64,000 nt of DNA from positions 62,001 through 126,000 of the forward strand of contig NZ_JOJE01000002.1 in assembly GCF_000720255.1 (NCBI RefSeq). Direction: 5' to 3'. The notes beneath the pieces are model-generated. The model had not been told where the DNA came from. It saw only the letters and a program-made list of their open reading frames with translations, and did not search any database. Position 1 is the stretch's first letter. Every line of letters begins with the position of its first letter. The position numbers were made by a program, and so were the translations under genes. This document shows positions 25,338-34,094 of the stretch, in pieces. This DNA is from Streptomyces griseus subsp. griseus (GTDB lineage: Bacteria; Actinomycetota; Actinomycetes; Streptomycetales; Streptomycetaceae).

Positions 25338-26912
25338 ATGAACGGTCTCGACTGGGCCGTGCTGATCGGCTACTTCGGCGTGATGGTCGCCATCGGCATC
25401 TGGTCCCACAAGCGCGTGGACAACGTCAGCGACTTCTTCACCGCCGGCGGCAAGATGCCCTGGTGGCTCTCCGGCATCTCCCACCACATGTCGGGCTACA
25501 GCGCGGTGATGTTCACCGGCTACGCCGGCATCGCCTACACCTACGGCGTCACCTCCTTCGTCACCTGGTCCTTCCCGATCGCCCTCGGCATCGCCATCGG
25601 CTCCAAGCTGTTCGCGCCCCGCATCAACCGGCTGCGCTCACGGCTGCACGTGGCGTCTCCGCTGGAGTACCTGAAGAACCGGTACGACCTGAAGACACAG
25701 CAGGCGCTGGCCTGGTCCGGGATGCTGCTGAAGATCGTCGACGTGGGTGCCAAGTGGGCCGCGATCGCGACCCTGTTGTCGGTCTTCACGGGCGTCAGCC
25801 TGAACCAGGGCATCCTCATCACCGGCTGCATCACGGCGGTCTACTGCACCATCGGCGGCCTGTGGGCCGACGCCCTGACCGAACTCGGCCAGTTCGTCAT
25901 CCAGTTGCTCGCCGGCATCGCGATGTTCATCGCGGTGGTCCTGAAACTGAACGACAAGGGCATCGGGTTCTTCGGCGCCTGGGACGAGCCGGAGCTGAAG
26001 GGCCACGGGGAGCCACTGGTGGGGCCGTACGGCACGGTCTTCCTGCTCGCCTTCCTCTTCATCAAGCTCTTCGAGTACAACGGCGGCATGCTCAACCAGG
26101 CCCAGCGCTACATGGCCACGGCCAACGCGTACGAGGCCGAGCGCTCGGCGCGCCTGTCGGCGGTGCTGTGGCTGGTGTGGCCGGTGGTGCTGTTCTTCCC
26201 CATGTGGATGTCACCGCTGCTGGTCGAGTCGCAGAAGACGGACGGATCCGACGCGTACGGCCTGATGACCGAACAGCTGCTGCCGCACGGCCTCCTGGGA
26301 CTGGTCATCGTCGGCTTCTTCTCGCACACCATGGCCATGTGCTCCTCCGACGCCAACGCGATCGCGGCGGTCTTCACCCGGGACTGCGCGCCGGTGGTGT
26401 GGCGCAGGGCGCGCTCGTGGAGCCAGGGGCAGGGGCTGCGCGTCGCCCGGATCACGACGGTCGTCTTCCTCGGCCTGTCCATGGCGGCGGCCACCCAGGT
26501 CAACTCCCCCACGTTCAAGGACATCATCACCGTCGTCATCAAGTGGGTCGCCGGTCTGATGGGCCCCATGGCCATCCCGATGATGCTGGGCCTGCTCCGT
26601 CCGTTCCGCCGCTCGGGACCGACGGCGGCACTGACCAGCTGGTCGATGGGCCTGCTCGCCTTCTGGCTGGTCAACTACCCGATCAACTGGAACGTGGACG
26701 GCGGTGTCCCGCTCCAGTACCAGGTTTCGATCCCGCTCGCGGTGTCGCTGGTCCTCTACATCCTCATCGGCTTCCTCAAGCCCGAGGACACCCCGGAACG
26801 ACTGGCCGTCATCGAGAAGATCAACACCGACGACGACGGAACGGCAGCGGCCGCGATCCCGACACCGGCGGAGCCGGTGGACGACGTGGTGCGGGCGCGG
26901 GCGAAGGAGTGA
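25338..26912 (+). CDS. Sodium:solute symporter (SSS family)
   Basis: A 524-residue membrane transporter with about 13-14 segments. The N-terminal LIGYFGVMVAIGIW, the FFTAGGKMPWWLSGISHHMSGYS loop and the YNGGMLNQAQRYMA segment match the SGLT/vSGLT branch, which moves sugars or inositol with sodium. GGAAGGGGG precedes the ATG. The 230 bp upstream contains an AT-richer stretch (around 25180-25230) that probably holds the promoter. No substrate-processing gene is adjacent, so the cargo is not assigned. Confidence 0.9.
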   Translation: MNGLDWAVLIGYFGVMVAIGIWSHKRVDNVSDFFTAGGKMPWWLSGISHHMSGYSAVMFTGYAGIAYTYGVTSFVTWSFPIALGIAIGSKLFAPRINRLRSRLHVASPLEYLKNRYDLKTQQALAWSGMLLKIVDVGAKWAAIATLLSVFTGVSLNQGILITGCITAVYCTIGGLWADALTELGQFVIQLLAGIAMFIAVVLKLNDKGIGFFGAWDEPELKGHGEPLVGPYGTVFLLAFLFIKLFEYNGGMLNQAQRYMATANAYEAERSARLSAVLWLVWPVVLFFPMWMSPLLVESQKTDGSDAYGLMTEQLLPHGLLGLVIVGFFSHTMAMCSSDANAIAAVFTRDCAPVVWRRARSWSQGQGLRVARITTVVFLGLSMAAATQVNSPTFKDIITVVIKWVAGLMGPMAIPMMLGLLRPFRRSGPTAALTSWSMGLLAFWLVNYPINWNVDGGVPLQYQVSIPLAVSLVLYILIGFLKPEDTPERLAVIEKINTDDDGTAAAAIPTPAEPVDDVVRARAKE

Positions 26913-26927
26913 GGGCGCGGCGCTCGG

Positions 26928-27713
26928 TCAGACCAGCCACGTGAGGCCACCGGTCATGGCGCTGTGCAGGAGCGTCAGGACACGCAGCGGATGGTTCTTG
27001 GCCACCGCGCTGTTCACGACCAGGACATGGTGGAAGACGGTGCGGCCCGACGTGCCCGTCGACCTGAGGGGTGTGACCCAGAAGGTCAGGTCCCCAGCGA
27101 CGACGGGTGCTCCGTCGGCCTCCACCTGGCCCTGGGGGCTCCCGCACGCCTCGCGAAATGCCGCGGTGACCCTGTCCGCGGCACGGCGGTTCTGCTTCGT
27201 GTCCTTCATGAGCTTGTACATGCCGTAGGCGGGAACGTAGACCTGCGGGTTGCGCAGGGTGCGGTGTACGAACCAGTCGGACGGTTCCGTGATGACGCTC
27301 GCGCCGGTCGGCTCGGTGACCCGGGTCAACCGGGGAGGCCTCGGCTCTCCGGCAGCGAGACCGCTGCCGGGTCCGGTGAGCCGGAATTCCTGGTTCTCCC
27401 CGTTGTGCCAGAAGTATCGTGTGCGTTCGGGCTGGTTGCCGTCGATGAGCGTGTTGGTCGCCTCGATGAAATGTGCCGGCCCGCGCACTTCGTCACTCAG
27501 TTCGAGCGGCGTCACCGCGAACCTGAGACCGGCTTCCTCCGTGAGGTACCGGTCGGCGGGAACCCGCCCGTTCTCGTCCAGAACCGCTTGGTGGAACAGC
27601 AATCGCGCTGCCTCGGTCGCCTTGTTGTCACTGAGCCAGTTCTCAACCGTCCGCTGTACCAGAACGGTCCCGACCGTTCCCCCCACGAACTTGGCGATGC
27701 CCAACCAGACCAT
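26928..27713 (-). CDS. Hypothetical protein
   Basis: A 261-residue protein. The first 20 residues (VWLGIAKFVGGTVGTVLVQ) are weakly hydrophobic and may anchor it or form an amphipathic helix. The remainder (SDNKATEAARLLFHQAVLDENG, later FHHVLVVNSAVAKNHPLRVL) shows no family I recognise. The ATG at 27713 was preferred to an upstream start at 27746. It converges on the symporter with 15 bp between stops. Confidence 0.65.
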   Translation of the reverse strand: MVWLGIAKFVGGTVGTVLVQRTVENWLSDNKATEAARLLFHQAVLDENGRVPADRYLTEEAGLRFAVTPLELSDEVRGPAHFIEATNTLIDGNQPERTRYFWHNGENQEFRLTGPGSGLAAGEPRPPRLTRVTEPTGASVITEPSDWFVHRTLRNPQVYVPAYGMYKLMKDTKQNRRAADRVTAAFREACGSPQGQVEADGAPVVAGDLTFWVTPLRSTGTSGRTVFHHVLVVNSAVAKNHPLRVLTLLHSAMTGGLTWLV

Positions 27714-27943
27714 GTGTCCCCCCGAGGATCGAAACCCTGAACCCACGTCCCGCAGTGGAGGCTACGGCGGATCGCGTACACCCAGGCAGGGCGCTGTGGG
27801 GCGCGCGCAAGGGCGTGTGGGATCGCCCAGCGCTCCCGCTGTCCGGATCTGCGCTCCCCTACGCGCTCATGGCCCACGACCAGCCCGCACCCGGAGCTCG
27901 ACGCGGGGCTGACGGCCGGGGTCTCGCCGGGGGCTGAACCGTC

Positions 27944-29062
27944 CTATCCGCCTCTCGGGTATCTCGCGAGCCACCCCGGCGCGGACCCCGCCGGGCCGTG
28001 CAGGGCGGGCCCCTGGGTCATCTCCATGGCGAAGTCGTCGGCCAGCTCCAGCAGCGTGGGACGGCCCTCCAGCTCGGCCAGCCAGGCCGGCGGGAGGGCC
28101 GTTTCGCCGTGCAGGGCGCCGAGGAGACCGCCGGTCAGGGCGGCGGTCGCGGCGGAGGGGCCGACCTGGTTCACGGCGAGGCGCAGACCGTGGCGGACCT
28201 CCTCCGCGACGAGGGAGCAGTACACGGCGGCGGCCAGCACGGTCTCCGCCGTACCGGCACCGGCCAGCTCGGCCACCCGGTCCGGCGTCGGAATCCCCTG
28301 CCGGACCGCGCCGAGGGCGTGTTGCAGGGCGTCCGACACGGGCTGGTGACCGGGCCGCGCGCCGAGCAGGGCGAGCGCCCGCTGTACGGCGCCGTCGAGG
28401 CTGTCGCCGCGGGCGAGGGCGTGCACGATCACCGCGTACGCGCCGGCCGACAGGTAGGCGACGGGGTGACCGTGGGTCTGCGCGGCGCACTCCACGGCGA
28501 GCTGTATCACCAGCTGCGGCTCCCAGCCGACGAGCAGCCCGAAAGGGGCCGACCGGGCGACGACCTCGGGGCCCGCCTCACCGGGGTTCTTGGGCGCGTC
28601 CAGCGTGCCCATCGCCTCGTCGCCGAGCCCGAGCAGCAGCGGACGGGTGGGGCCCCGTCGGGCGTAGAGCCACTCCTCACGGGCCAGCCACCCGTCCTCC
28701 GCCCGCCGCTCGTCGGGCCCCCAGTCCCGCTGCGTCGCGGCCCACCTCAGATACGCCCGGTGCAGGTCGGTCGGCGGATGCCAGGCGCCGGTGTCCCTGC
28801 GTACCTGGGCGCGGATCAGGCCGTCCACGGTGAAGAGGGTGAGCTGAGTGAGGTGACTGACGGCACCGCGCCTCCCGTACGCGGGCGCCAGGTCTACGAC
28901 CCCCTCGGCGCCGTGCGCCTCCCGGATGGCGTCGAGATCCAGCCCGTCGACGGGCGCCCCGAGCGTGTCTCCCAGGGCACCACCCAAGAGGGTGCCCCGC
29001 ACCCGGCTCCGAAAGTCCTGCTGCTCGGTACGGCCCCAGACGGCGCCGTCGGTCGCACCCAC
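27944..29062 (-). CDS. ADP-ribosylglycohydrolase-fold protein
   Basis: A 372-residue all-helical protein. RVRGTLLGGALGDTLGAPV is the family N-terminal motif, and SAATAALTGGLLGALHG is the late segment that carries metal ligands in active enzymes. The family removes ADP-ribose from proteins, including dinitrogenase reductase. The expected early Thr-Asp-Asp reads SHLTQLTLF and the late D-S/T-D is not obvious, so catalysis may be lost. GTG at 29062 has GGGAGG five bases upstream and was chosen over GTG 29104, which has no ribosome site. Confidence 0.75.
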   Translation of the reverse strand: MGATDGAVWGRTEQQDFRSRVRGTLLGGALGDTLGAPVDGLDLDAIREAHGAEGVVDLAPAYGRRGAVSHLTQLTLFTVDGLIRAQVRRDTGAWHPPTDLHRAYLRWAATQRDWGPDERRAEDGWLAREEWLYARRGPTRPLLLGLGDEAMGTLDAPKNPGEAGPEVVARSAPFGLLVGWEPQLVIQLAVECAAQTHGHPVAYLSAGAYAVIVHALARGDSLDGAVQRALALLGARPGHQPVSDALQHALGAVRQGIPTPDRVAELAGAGTAETVLAAAVYCSLVAEEVRHGLRLAVNQVGPSAATAALTGGLLGALHGETALPPAWLAELEGRPTLLELADDFAMEMTQGPALHGPAGSAPGWLARYPRGG

Positions 29063-29325
29063 CAAGACCTCCCAGGCACCGTCCGTATGTACGACGCCCA
29101 GCACTGTAATCGAATGGGAACGCTTGATTCAGAGGAGGACCACGGCCTCGGGACTCCTCTCGTGTCCTGTCCTCCCTAGGTCCACATGCGCGCCGCAGGG
29201 GATTGGTGTAGTTCTCGAAGGAAGAGAAACGCACCACGCTCGGCCCGCCGGCGACGTCCGGACGGCTCGCCCCCGGACTCGTTCACCGTCATGTCCAGCT
29301 TTCGTACGAGACGGAGGCCGCCGCC

Positions 29326-30198
29326 ATGCAACCAATCGTCACCGTGGGCCTCGACGGCTCACCGGAGAGCCTCACCGCCGCCCGCTGGGCCGCCGAAGAG
29401 GCCGAGAAGCGCAAGCTCACCCTGCGGCTGCTGCACGCGTGGCCGATGCTGGTGCCGGAACCGGCCCACGGGCCCTCCGAAGTCGACCAGAACTACTGGG
29501 CGAAGCGTCTGGTCCACACCGCGCAGTCGGAGCTGCAGACACGCCATCCGGGCCTGACGGTCGTGGGCAGCCTGCTCGCCGAGGACGCCCGGGAGGCCCT
29601 GCTGCGGGCGGCATCGGATTCCGAGATGCTCGTGCTCGGTTCCCGGAGGCTGGAGACCTTCTCAAGTTACTTCCTGGGCGACGTCAGCCTCCCGGTCGTG
29701 GCACGAGCCGACCGGCCCGTCGTCGTGGTCCGCACGGCCCCGGGAAAGGAGCACCCGCCTCCGGCAACCGCGAGCCGCGTGGTCGTGGCGGTGGAACCGC
29801 GCGGGTCCAGCGACGAGTTGCTCGACTTCGCCTTCCACACCGCCGCCGCGCGGGGCGTTCCCCTGCTGGCCGTCTTCGGCCGCAGCGTGCCGCTCCACGC
29901 GCGCACCCCCTGGGGTGTGGACCACGACGCCACCGAGGAGATGACGAGGAACGGCCAGAAGGAACTGGGCAAGGCGCTCCGCCCCTGGCAGGAGAAGTAC
30001 CCGGGGGTGGACGTGTCCGACAGTGTCCGTCTCACGAGCCCCGCCAAGGCCGTCGTGCAGGCCACCGCGGACGCCGGGCTGCTGGTCGTCGGCCGGCGCG
30101 TGCACCGGCACACGCACACGGGGCCGCTGCTGAGCCACGTCGCCCACGCCGCCCTCCACCACGGACGCTGCCCCGTGGCTGTCGTCCCCCACGCCTGA
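29326..30198 (+). CDS. Universal stress protein with two UspA domains
   Basis: A 290-residue tandem Usp protein. Domain one (about 1-142) begins IVTVGLDGSPES and ends VVARADRPVVVVR; domain two (about 150-290) begins VVVAVEPRGSSDELL and ends HHGRCPVAVVPH. The ATP-binding Gly-rich loop is present in altered form in both (VLGSRRLETFSSYFLGDVS and VVGRRVHRHTHTGPLLSHVA). Such proteins accumulate in stress and dormancy. It stands alone; the 263 bp before it contain no gene and presumably its promoter. Confidence 0.9.
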   Translation: MQPIVTVGLDGSPESLTAARWAAEEAEKRKLTLRLLHAWPMLVPEPAHGPSEVDQNYWAKRLVHTAQSELQTRHPGLTVVGSLLAEDAREALLRAASDSEMLVLGSRRLETFSSYFLGDVSLPVVARADRPVVVVRTAPGKEHPPPATASRVVVAVEPRGSSDELLDFAFHTAAARGVPLLAVFGRSVPLHARTPWGVDHDATEEMTRNGQKELGKALRPWQEKYPGVDVSDSVRLTSPAKAVVQATADAGLLVVGRRVHRHTHTGPLLSHVAHAALHHGRCPVAVVPHA

Positions 30199-30329
30199 GT
30201 ATCGCTTGCTCAACCGACTCGGCGCGATGCGCGCGACCGCCGCACGCAGGGCGTCCGGCGTGAGCCGAGCATGGGGATCAGCGGTCCGTACGGGCCGTCG
30301 GTCGGGGCGTGGTCTCCCATTCAGCAGTC

Positions 30330-31139
30330 CTACGCCGCCGCGCCAGGTGCACGGCAGTCGCGGCAGCGGCCAGGGTGCGGGGCTCTGAACGCGCGGTCGC
30401 AGCCGTCGCAGGTCTGGAGCGGGTCCGGGCGGAGGGGGCTCGGTGGGGTGGGTGCTTCGGGGAGGGGTGGGGGCAGGAGGGCGGTGAGGCGGTGGGCGAG
30501 GAAGGCGGCCGGGTGCCGCAGAGGCTCCTCGGGCAGGCCGGTGGTCAGGGCTTCGCGTACGGCGGTCGGGGGCACGCCCCGCTCCAACCAGGCGGAGACC
30601 GCCGGCGCCAGACGGCGTACGTCCCGTTCGGTGAGAAGCAGGCGCGGGTCGTGGGCGCGGAGGCCGGAGAGCACGTCGACGGCTGCGTCGTGGCACGGCT
30701 TCGACGGCTGCGGGCCCACCGGGGCCGGGGCCGGGGCTGGGGCTGGGCATGGTTCCGGCGCGGGAGCCTCGACGGGCGGGCCGGACTGCCGTGGCTTGTT
30801 GTACGAGACCGTGCGGGTCACGATCCGGCCCGAGGGCAGTCGCTCTTTCGTGCGTTTCAGGTAGCCGTACTCCTCCAGCTCGCGCAGCGCCGCGGCGATC
30901 CGGATCTCACCCTCGGGGAACTTCGCGGCCAGCGCCTTGATCCCGATCGCCGATCCGGCGGGCAGCGACTGGATGTGGGTGGCCAGGCCGATCGCCGTCA
31001 GGGACAGGTCCGGATGCTGGGCGAGGTGGTTTCCGACCACGGTGAAGCGCTCGTGATGGCGCTCGGTGACGTGCTCGACTCCGGGTCCGCAACGGCCGGA
31101 CCGGGCGCGCGCGGGCGCGCTAGGCTGCTGTGCAGTCAT
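30330..31139 (-). CDS. Helix-turn-helix DNA-binding protein with C-terminal zinc-ribbon-like motif
   Basis: About 269 residues. Residues about 20-110 form a winged helix (TVVGNHLAQHPDLSLTAIGLA, GIKALAAKFPEGEIRIAAALRELEEYGYL), followed by a Pro/Ala linker and a second helical region. The end is CDGCDRAF-x(7)-CRDC, four cysteines suited to one zinc. This belongs to a paralogous family widespread in Streptomyces and of unknown target. The ATG at 31139 is provisional; the frame stays open to 31238. An antisense frame of similar length was rejected. Confidence 0.78.
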   Translation of the reverse strand: MTAQQPSAPARARSGRCGPGVEHVTERHHERFTVVGNHLAQHPDLSLTAIGLATHIQSLPAGSAIGIKALAAKFPEGEIRIAAALRELEEYGYLKRTKERLPSGRIVTRTVSYNKPRQSGPPVEAPAPEPCPAPAPAPAPVGPQPSKPCHDAAVDVLSGLRAHDPRLLLTERDVRRLAPAVSAWLERGVPPTAVREALTTGLPEEPLRHPAAFLAHRLTALLPPPLPEAPTPPSPLRPDPLQTCDGCDRAFRAPHPGRCRDCRAPGAAA

Positions 31140-31361
31140 CTGGAAGGTGTCGACTTCCTCGGTGATCAGGCCCTCGCACTGGGATTGCCGTCCCGGCGGG
31201 GGCCGATTCATGTGCGGTTGTTGGCGCTGACGCTGCACTACGAAGCCCCGCCGCGCCAGCCGAGTTGATGATGTTCACCCCTGCGGGTGAGCGGCGGGGG
31301 CGGTGGGGTGGGGTTGGTCATTTCCCCGGTTCTTATTTCCTTGGCGTCGCGCGCGACCGGG

Positions 31362-31835
31362 TCACAGGGCCACGCGATCCGGCGCCAGTTCGGCCCACAC
31401 CGTCTTGCAGGGGGACGGCCCCTCGTCGACCCCCCAGCGGTCGGCGAACGCGGCGACCAGCAGGAGACCGCGCCCCGATTCCGCGCATCCCTGAGCCGGG
31501 TTCGGGACAACCGGGACGCGGTCGCCCCGTGCGTCGGTCACCTCGACTCGGAGGGTGCGTGCCGTGTCGAGTCGGAGCGTCAGCCGGAAGTCCCGGCCCG
31601 GTACACGTCCGTGCAGGACTGCGTTCGCGGCGAGTTCGGCCACGATGTGCTCGGCGGCGGTGTTCGGCTCACCCCAGTCGGCGAGTTGACGTTCCGTGAG
31701 CAGGCGGGCGAGGCGGGCACCCCTGCGGGTGGAGGAAAGTTGCACGGTGAAGTGCCGTACCGGGGCGGCGGTCTGAGTGATTCCCTGATTCACATCACCC
31801 AGCGTGGTCACTCCTGAATACCCTGACCAGCACAT
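31362..31835 (-). CDS. RsbW-like ATP-binding protein (HATPase_c_2)
   Basis: A protein of about 157 residues with the GHKL fold: AAEHIVAELAANAVLHG is the N-box, VEVTDARGDRVP the D-x-G-x-G-like segment, and ESGRGLLLVAAFADRWG the G2 box. The family includes anti-sigma kinases. In Streptomyces, members sit beside DUF5753 XRE regulators and DUF397 proteins, as here. It is divergent from the XRE gene with 71 bp between starts. The start is uncertain: GTG 31811 is an alternative to 31835. Confidence 0.85.
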   Translation of the reverse strand: MCWSGYSGVTTLGDVNQGITQTAAPVRHFTVQLSSTRRGARLARLLTERQLADWGEPNTAAEHIVAELAANAVLHGRVPGRDFRLTLRLDTARTLRVEVTDARGDRVPVVPNPAQGCAESGRGLLLVAAFADRWGVDEGPSPCKTVWAELAPDRVAL

Positions 31836-31906
31836 CAGTCAGTACGGAGCGCGACTGTCCGGGTACGGTCCGGGGTCGTCCGGCTCGTACACGGGAGGTG
31901 GGCGTT

Positions 31907-32716
31907 GTGGAAGACGATGAGGCCACGGCCGTACTCAAGGCCGTCGGCCGTCAGATCAAGATGTGGCGCGAAGCGGCCGGGATGCGCCAGGCGGAGTTCG
32001 GGTCCGCGATCGGTTACGGCGAGGAGATGGTCTCGTCGGTGGAGCGCGGGCGACGGGTCCCGAAGCCGGAGTTCCTGGACAAGGCGGACGAGGTGCTGCG
32101 TGCGGACGGGAAGATCTCGGCGATGAAGAAGGACGTCGAGGAGGCGCGGTATCCGAAGAACGTGCGGGATCTGGCGAAGCTGGAGGACGAGGCGGTGGAG
32201 TTGGGGGCGTACACCAGCAGCCACATCCACGGCCTGTTGCAAACGCCGGACTATGCCCAAGCGGTGTATGCGCTTCGAAGGCCGGCGTACACAGAGGACG
32301 AGATCGAACGCCATGTCGCCGCACGTATGGCACGAAAAGCCGTCTTCGATCGCGCACCTCGGGCCCTGCTCACCTTCGTCCAGGAAGAGGTGACGCTTCG
32401 GCGCCCGGTCGGGGGCAAAATGGTGCTACGGCAACAGCTGGAACACTTGTTGGAGATCAGCCAGTTGAGGCACGTCTCGATCCAGGTGATGCCCACGGAT
32501 CGTGAGGATCACGCTGGACTGAGCGGGCCGATCCGGCTGCTGAAACTCCAGAACGGAAAGACACTGGGGCACTTGGAGGTCCAGTTGCACAGCCGCCTGA
32601 TCAGTGATCCCCGGGAGGTCCAGATCCTGGAGATGCGCTATGGAATGATCCGGGCGCAGGCTCTCTCACCACGGGAGTCCCTGACCTTCATCGAGAAAGT
32701 TCTGGGAGAGACATGA
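31907..32716 (+). CDS. XRE-family regulator with DUF5753 domain (WhiJ-like)
   Basis: A 269-residue protein. The helix-turn-helix covers about residues 12-65 (VGRQIKMWREAAGMRQAEFGSAIG, MVSSVERGRRVPKPEFL); the DUF5753 domain includes IHGLLQTPDYAQAV, RMARKAVFDR and ISQLRHVSIQVMP. GTG at 31907 has GGAGG eight bases upstream; GTG 31898 lies inside that ribosome site and is unlikely. The stop overlaps the DUF397 ATG. With the divergent ATP-binding gene this makes a complete whiJ/abaA-type trio. Confidence 0.9.
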   Translation: MEDDEATAVLKAVGRQIKMWREAAGMRQAEFGSAIGYGEEMVSSVERGRRVPKPEFLDKADEVLRADGKISAMKKDVEEARYPKNVRDLAKLEDEAVELGAYTSSHIHGLLQTPDYAQAVYALRRPAYTEDEIERHVAARMARKAVFDRAPRALLTFVQEEVTLRRPVGGKMVLRQQLEHLLEISQLRHVSIQVMPTDREDHAGLSGPIRLLKLQNGKTLGHLEVQLHSRLISDPREVQILEMRYGMIRAQALSPRESLTFIEKVLGET

Positions 32717-32895
32717 CCCCCCTTGAGTGGTTCAAGAGCAGCTACAGCAGCGCCGACGGCCCCGACTGCGTCGAGGTGGCCATAACCCCCGCCGACCCCA
32801 CCGTCCACGTACGCGACTCCAAGAACAAGCAGGGCGCACGGCTCGCCCTCTCCCCCGCTGCCTGGGCGGATTTCCTCACGCACATGACGAAGTAG
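32713..32895 (+). CDS. DUF397 small protein
   Basis: A 60-residue DUF397 protein (EWFKSSYSS, DCVEVAI, VHVRDSKNKQGARLALSPAAW). The ATG overlaps the stop of the XRE regulator, so the two are coupled. In whiJ-type loci the small protein relieves or modulates DNA binding by its partner; that role is inferred here. Confidence 0.92.
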   Translation: MTPLEWFKSSYSSADGPDCVEVAITPADPTVHVRDSKNKQGARLALSPAAWADFLTHMTK

Positions 32896-32946
32896 CCGTA
32901 GGGGCGGTCACGGTTCCGGGTGACTCGGGGCGGGAAGGGGGCCGTC

Positions 32947-33456
32947 ATGGTCACCTCAAACTCGCGGGTCATCCCCCTCACCGCGACGCTCCTCACCGGC
33001 ACCGTCGCCCTCTACGTCGCCCTCGTCGCCTTCGGGAACATCACCGACTTCGGCACGAATCAGCAGTTCGTGCGACATGTGCTGGCGATGGACACGACGT
33101 TCAAGGACGACGACCTGATGTGGCGGGCGATAACGAGCAAGGGATTACAGGACGCCGCGTACGTCGCGATCATCGTGTGGGAGACGGCCGCCGCGCTCGT
33201 CCTCGGATACGGGACGTGGCTGTGGGCGCGGCGGGATCACGCGCGGGCCCGGACCGTGTCGACGTACGGGCTGCTGATGCTGATGCTGCTCTTCGGGGCC
33301 GGGTTCATCGCGATCGGCGGTGAGTGGTTCGCGATGTGGCAGTCGAAGAGCTGGAACGGGCTGGACGCGGCGATGCGGGTGTTCCTGCTCAGCGGGATCG
33401 TGCTGGTCGTCAACCACCTGCCCTTCGGGCAGCGGGAGGTCACTTCACGACCCTGA
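32947..33456 (+). CDS. DUF2165-type small integral membrane protein
   Basis: A 169-residue protein with four membrane segments (VIPLTATLLTGTVALYVALVA; AAYVAIIVWETAAALVLGYG; YGLLMLMLLFGAGFIAIG; VFLLSGIVLVVNHLP). VALVAFGNITDFGTNQQFVRHVLAMDTTF and WETAAALVL match the DUF2165 family of unknown function. The ATG has GGAAGGGGG upstream. The last 17 bases overlap the convergent gene. Confidence 0.85.
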   Translation: MVTSNSRVIPLTATLLTGTVALYVALVAFGNITDFGTNQQFVRHVLAMDTTFKDDDLMWRAITSKGLQDAAYVAIIVWETAAALVLGYGTWLWARRDHARARTVSTYGLLMLMLLFGAGFIAIGGEWFAMWQSKSWNGLDAAMRVFLLSGIVLVVNHLPFGQREVTSRP

Positions 33457-34006
33457 CCTTCGTCCCCTCCGTACCGAACGCCCACAGCGCCGCTCCGTCC
33501 GCCTTGGGCATGCGGATGCCGCCCGTCCGCGTGCCCGAGGCGGGCGGCGGTGAGGAGCCGTCGACCGCGTTGGAGAAGGCGATGTTGATGCCGGACTTGG
33601 CGGTGAAGTAGATGATGTGCTCGATCTTGACGCCGTCGGAGCCGGTGGTGGCGTCTCGGCGCGTGTAGACCGAGTAGCTGCCCGGGTCGGGGCTGACCGT
33701 GCCCGCCCAGACGGTGAACGTACGGCGCGGGGTGTCGCTGGCGTCGACCAGCCAGACCCGGTGCTGTGCGAGGGAGTAGACGATACGGCGGCCCGTGCCC
33801 GAGTCGGCAGGGACCGCCGCCGGCCCCGCGTCCTTGTCCTTGGGTGCCGCCGATCCCGTGGCCGCCGGTTTCGACGCGCTGGGGTGGGCCGCCGTGGCCT
33901 TGGGGTGCGGGCCCCCGTCGGCCTGTACGGCAAGGAACACGACCGCGACGATCGCGCCGGCCGTCAGACCGGTGACCCAGGCCCACGAGGGCAGTCGGGC
34001 AGACAC
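33440..34006 (-). CDS. Exported L,D-transpeptidase-fold-like protein lacking the catalytic cysteine
   Basis: A 188-residue protein with an N-terminal membrane anchor (WVTGLTAGAIVAVVFLAVQA), an Ala/Pro/Lys-rich linker, and a C-terminal domain beginning RRIVYSLAQHRVWLVDASDTPRRTFTVWAG. That strand pattern is the start of YkuD-type domains, but the HG...SHGCVRM motif is absent: the end reads GGIRMPKADGAALWAFG. It may be a substrate-binding or structural relative. GTG at 34006 with GAGGAGAGG upstream is preferred over TTG 34042. Confidence 0.62.
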   Translation of the reverse strand: MSARLPSWAWVTGLTAGAIVAVVFLAVQADGGPHPKATAAHPSASKPAATGSAAPKDKDAGPAAVPADSGTGRRIVYSLAQHRVWLVDASDTPRRTFTVWAGTVSPDPGSYSVYTRRDATTGSDGVKIEHIIYFTAKSGINIAFSNAVDGSSPPPASGTRTGGIRMPKADGAALWAFGTEGTKVRVVK

Positions 34007-34094
34007 GGGTGCGCCTCTCCTCAGTCTCCAACCCCCCGGCAAGGGGGTCGGATCATCGTACTGTGGGTCGGCTGGGCCCCGGACTCGATCCAGG

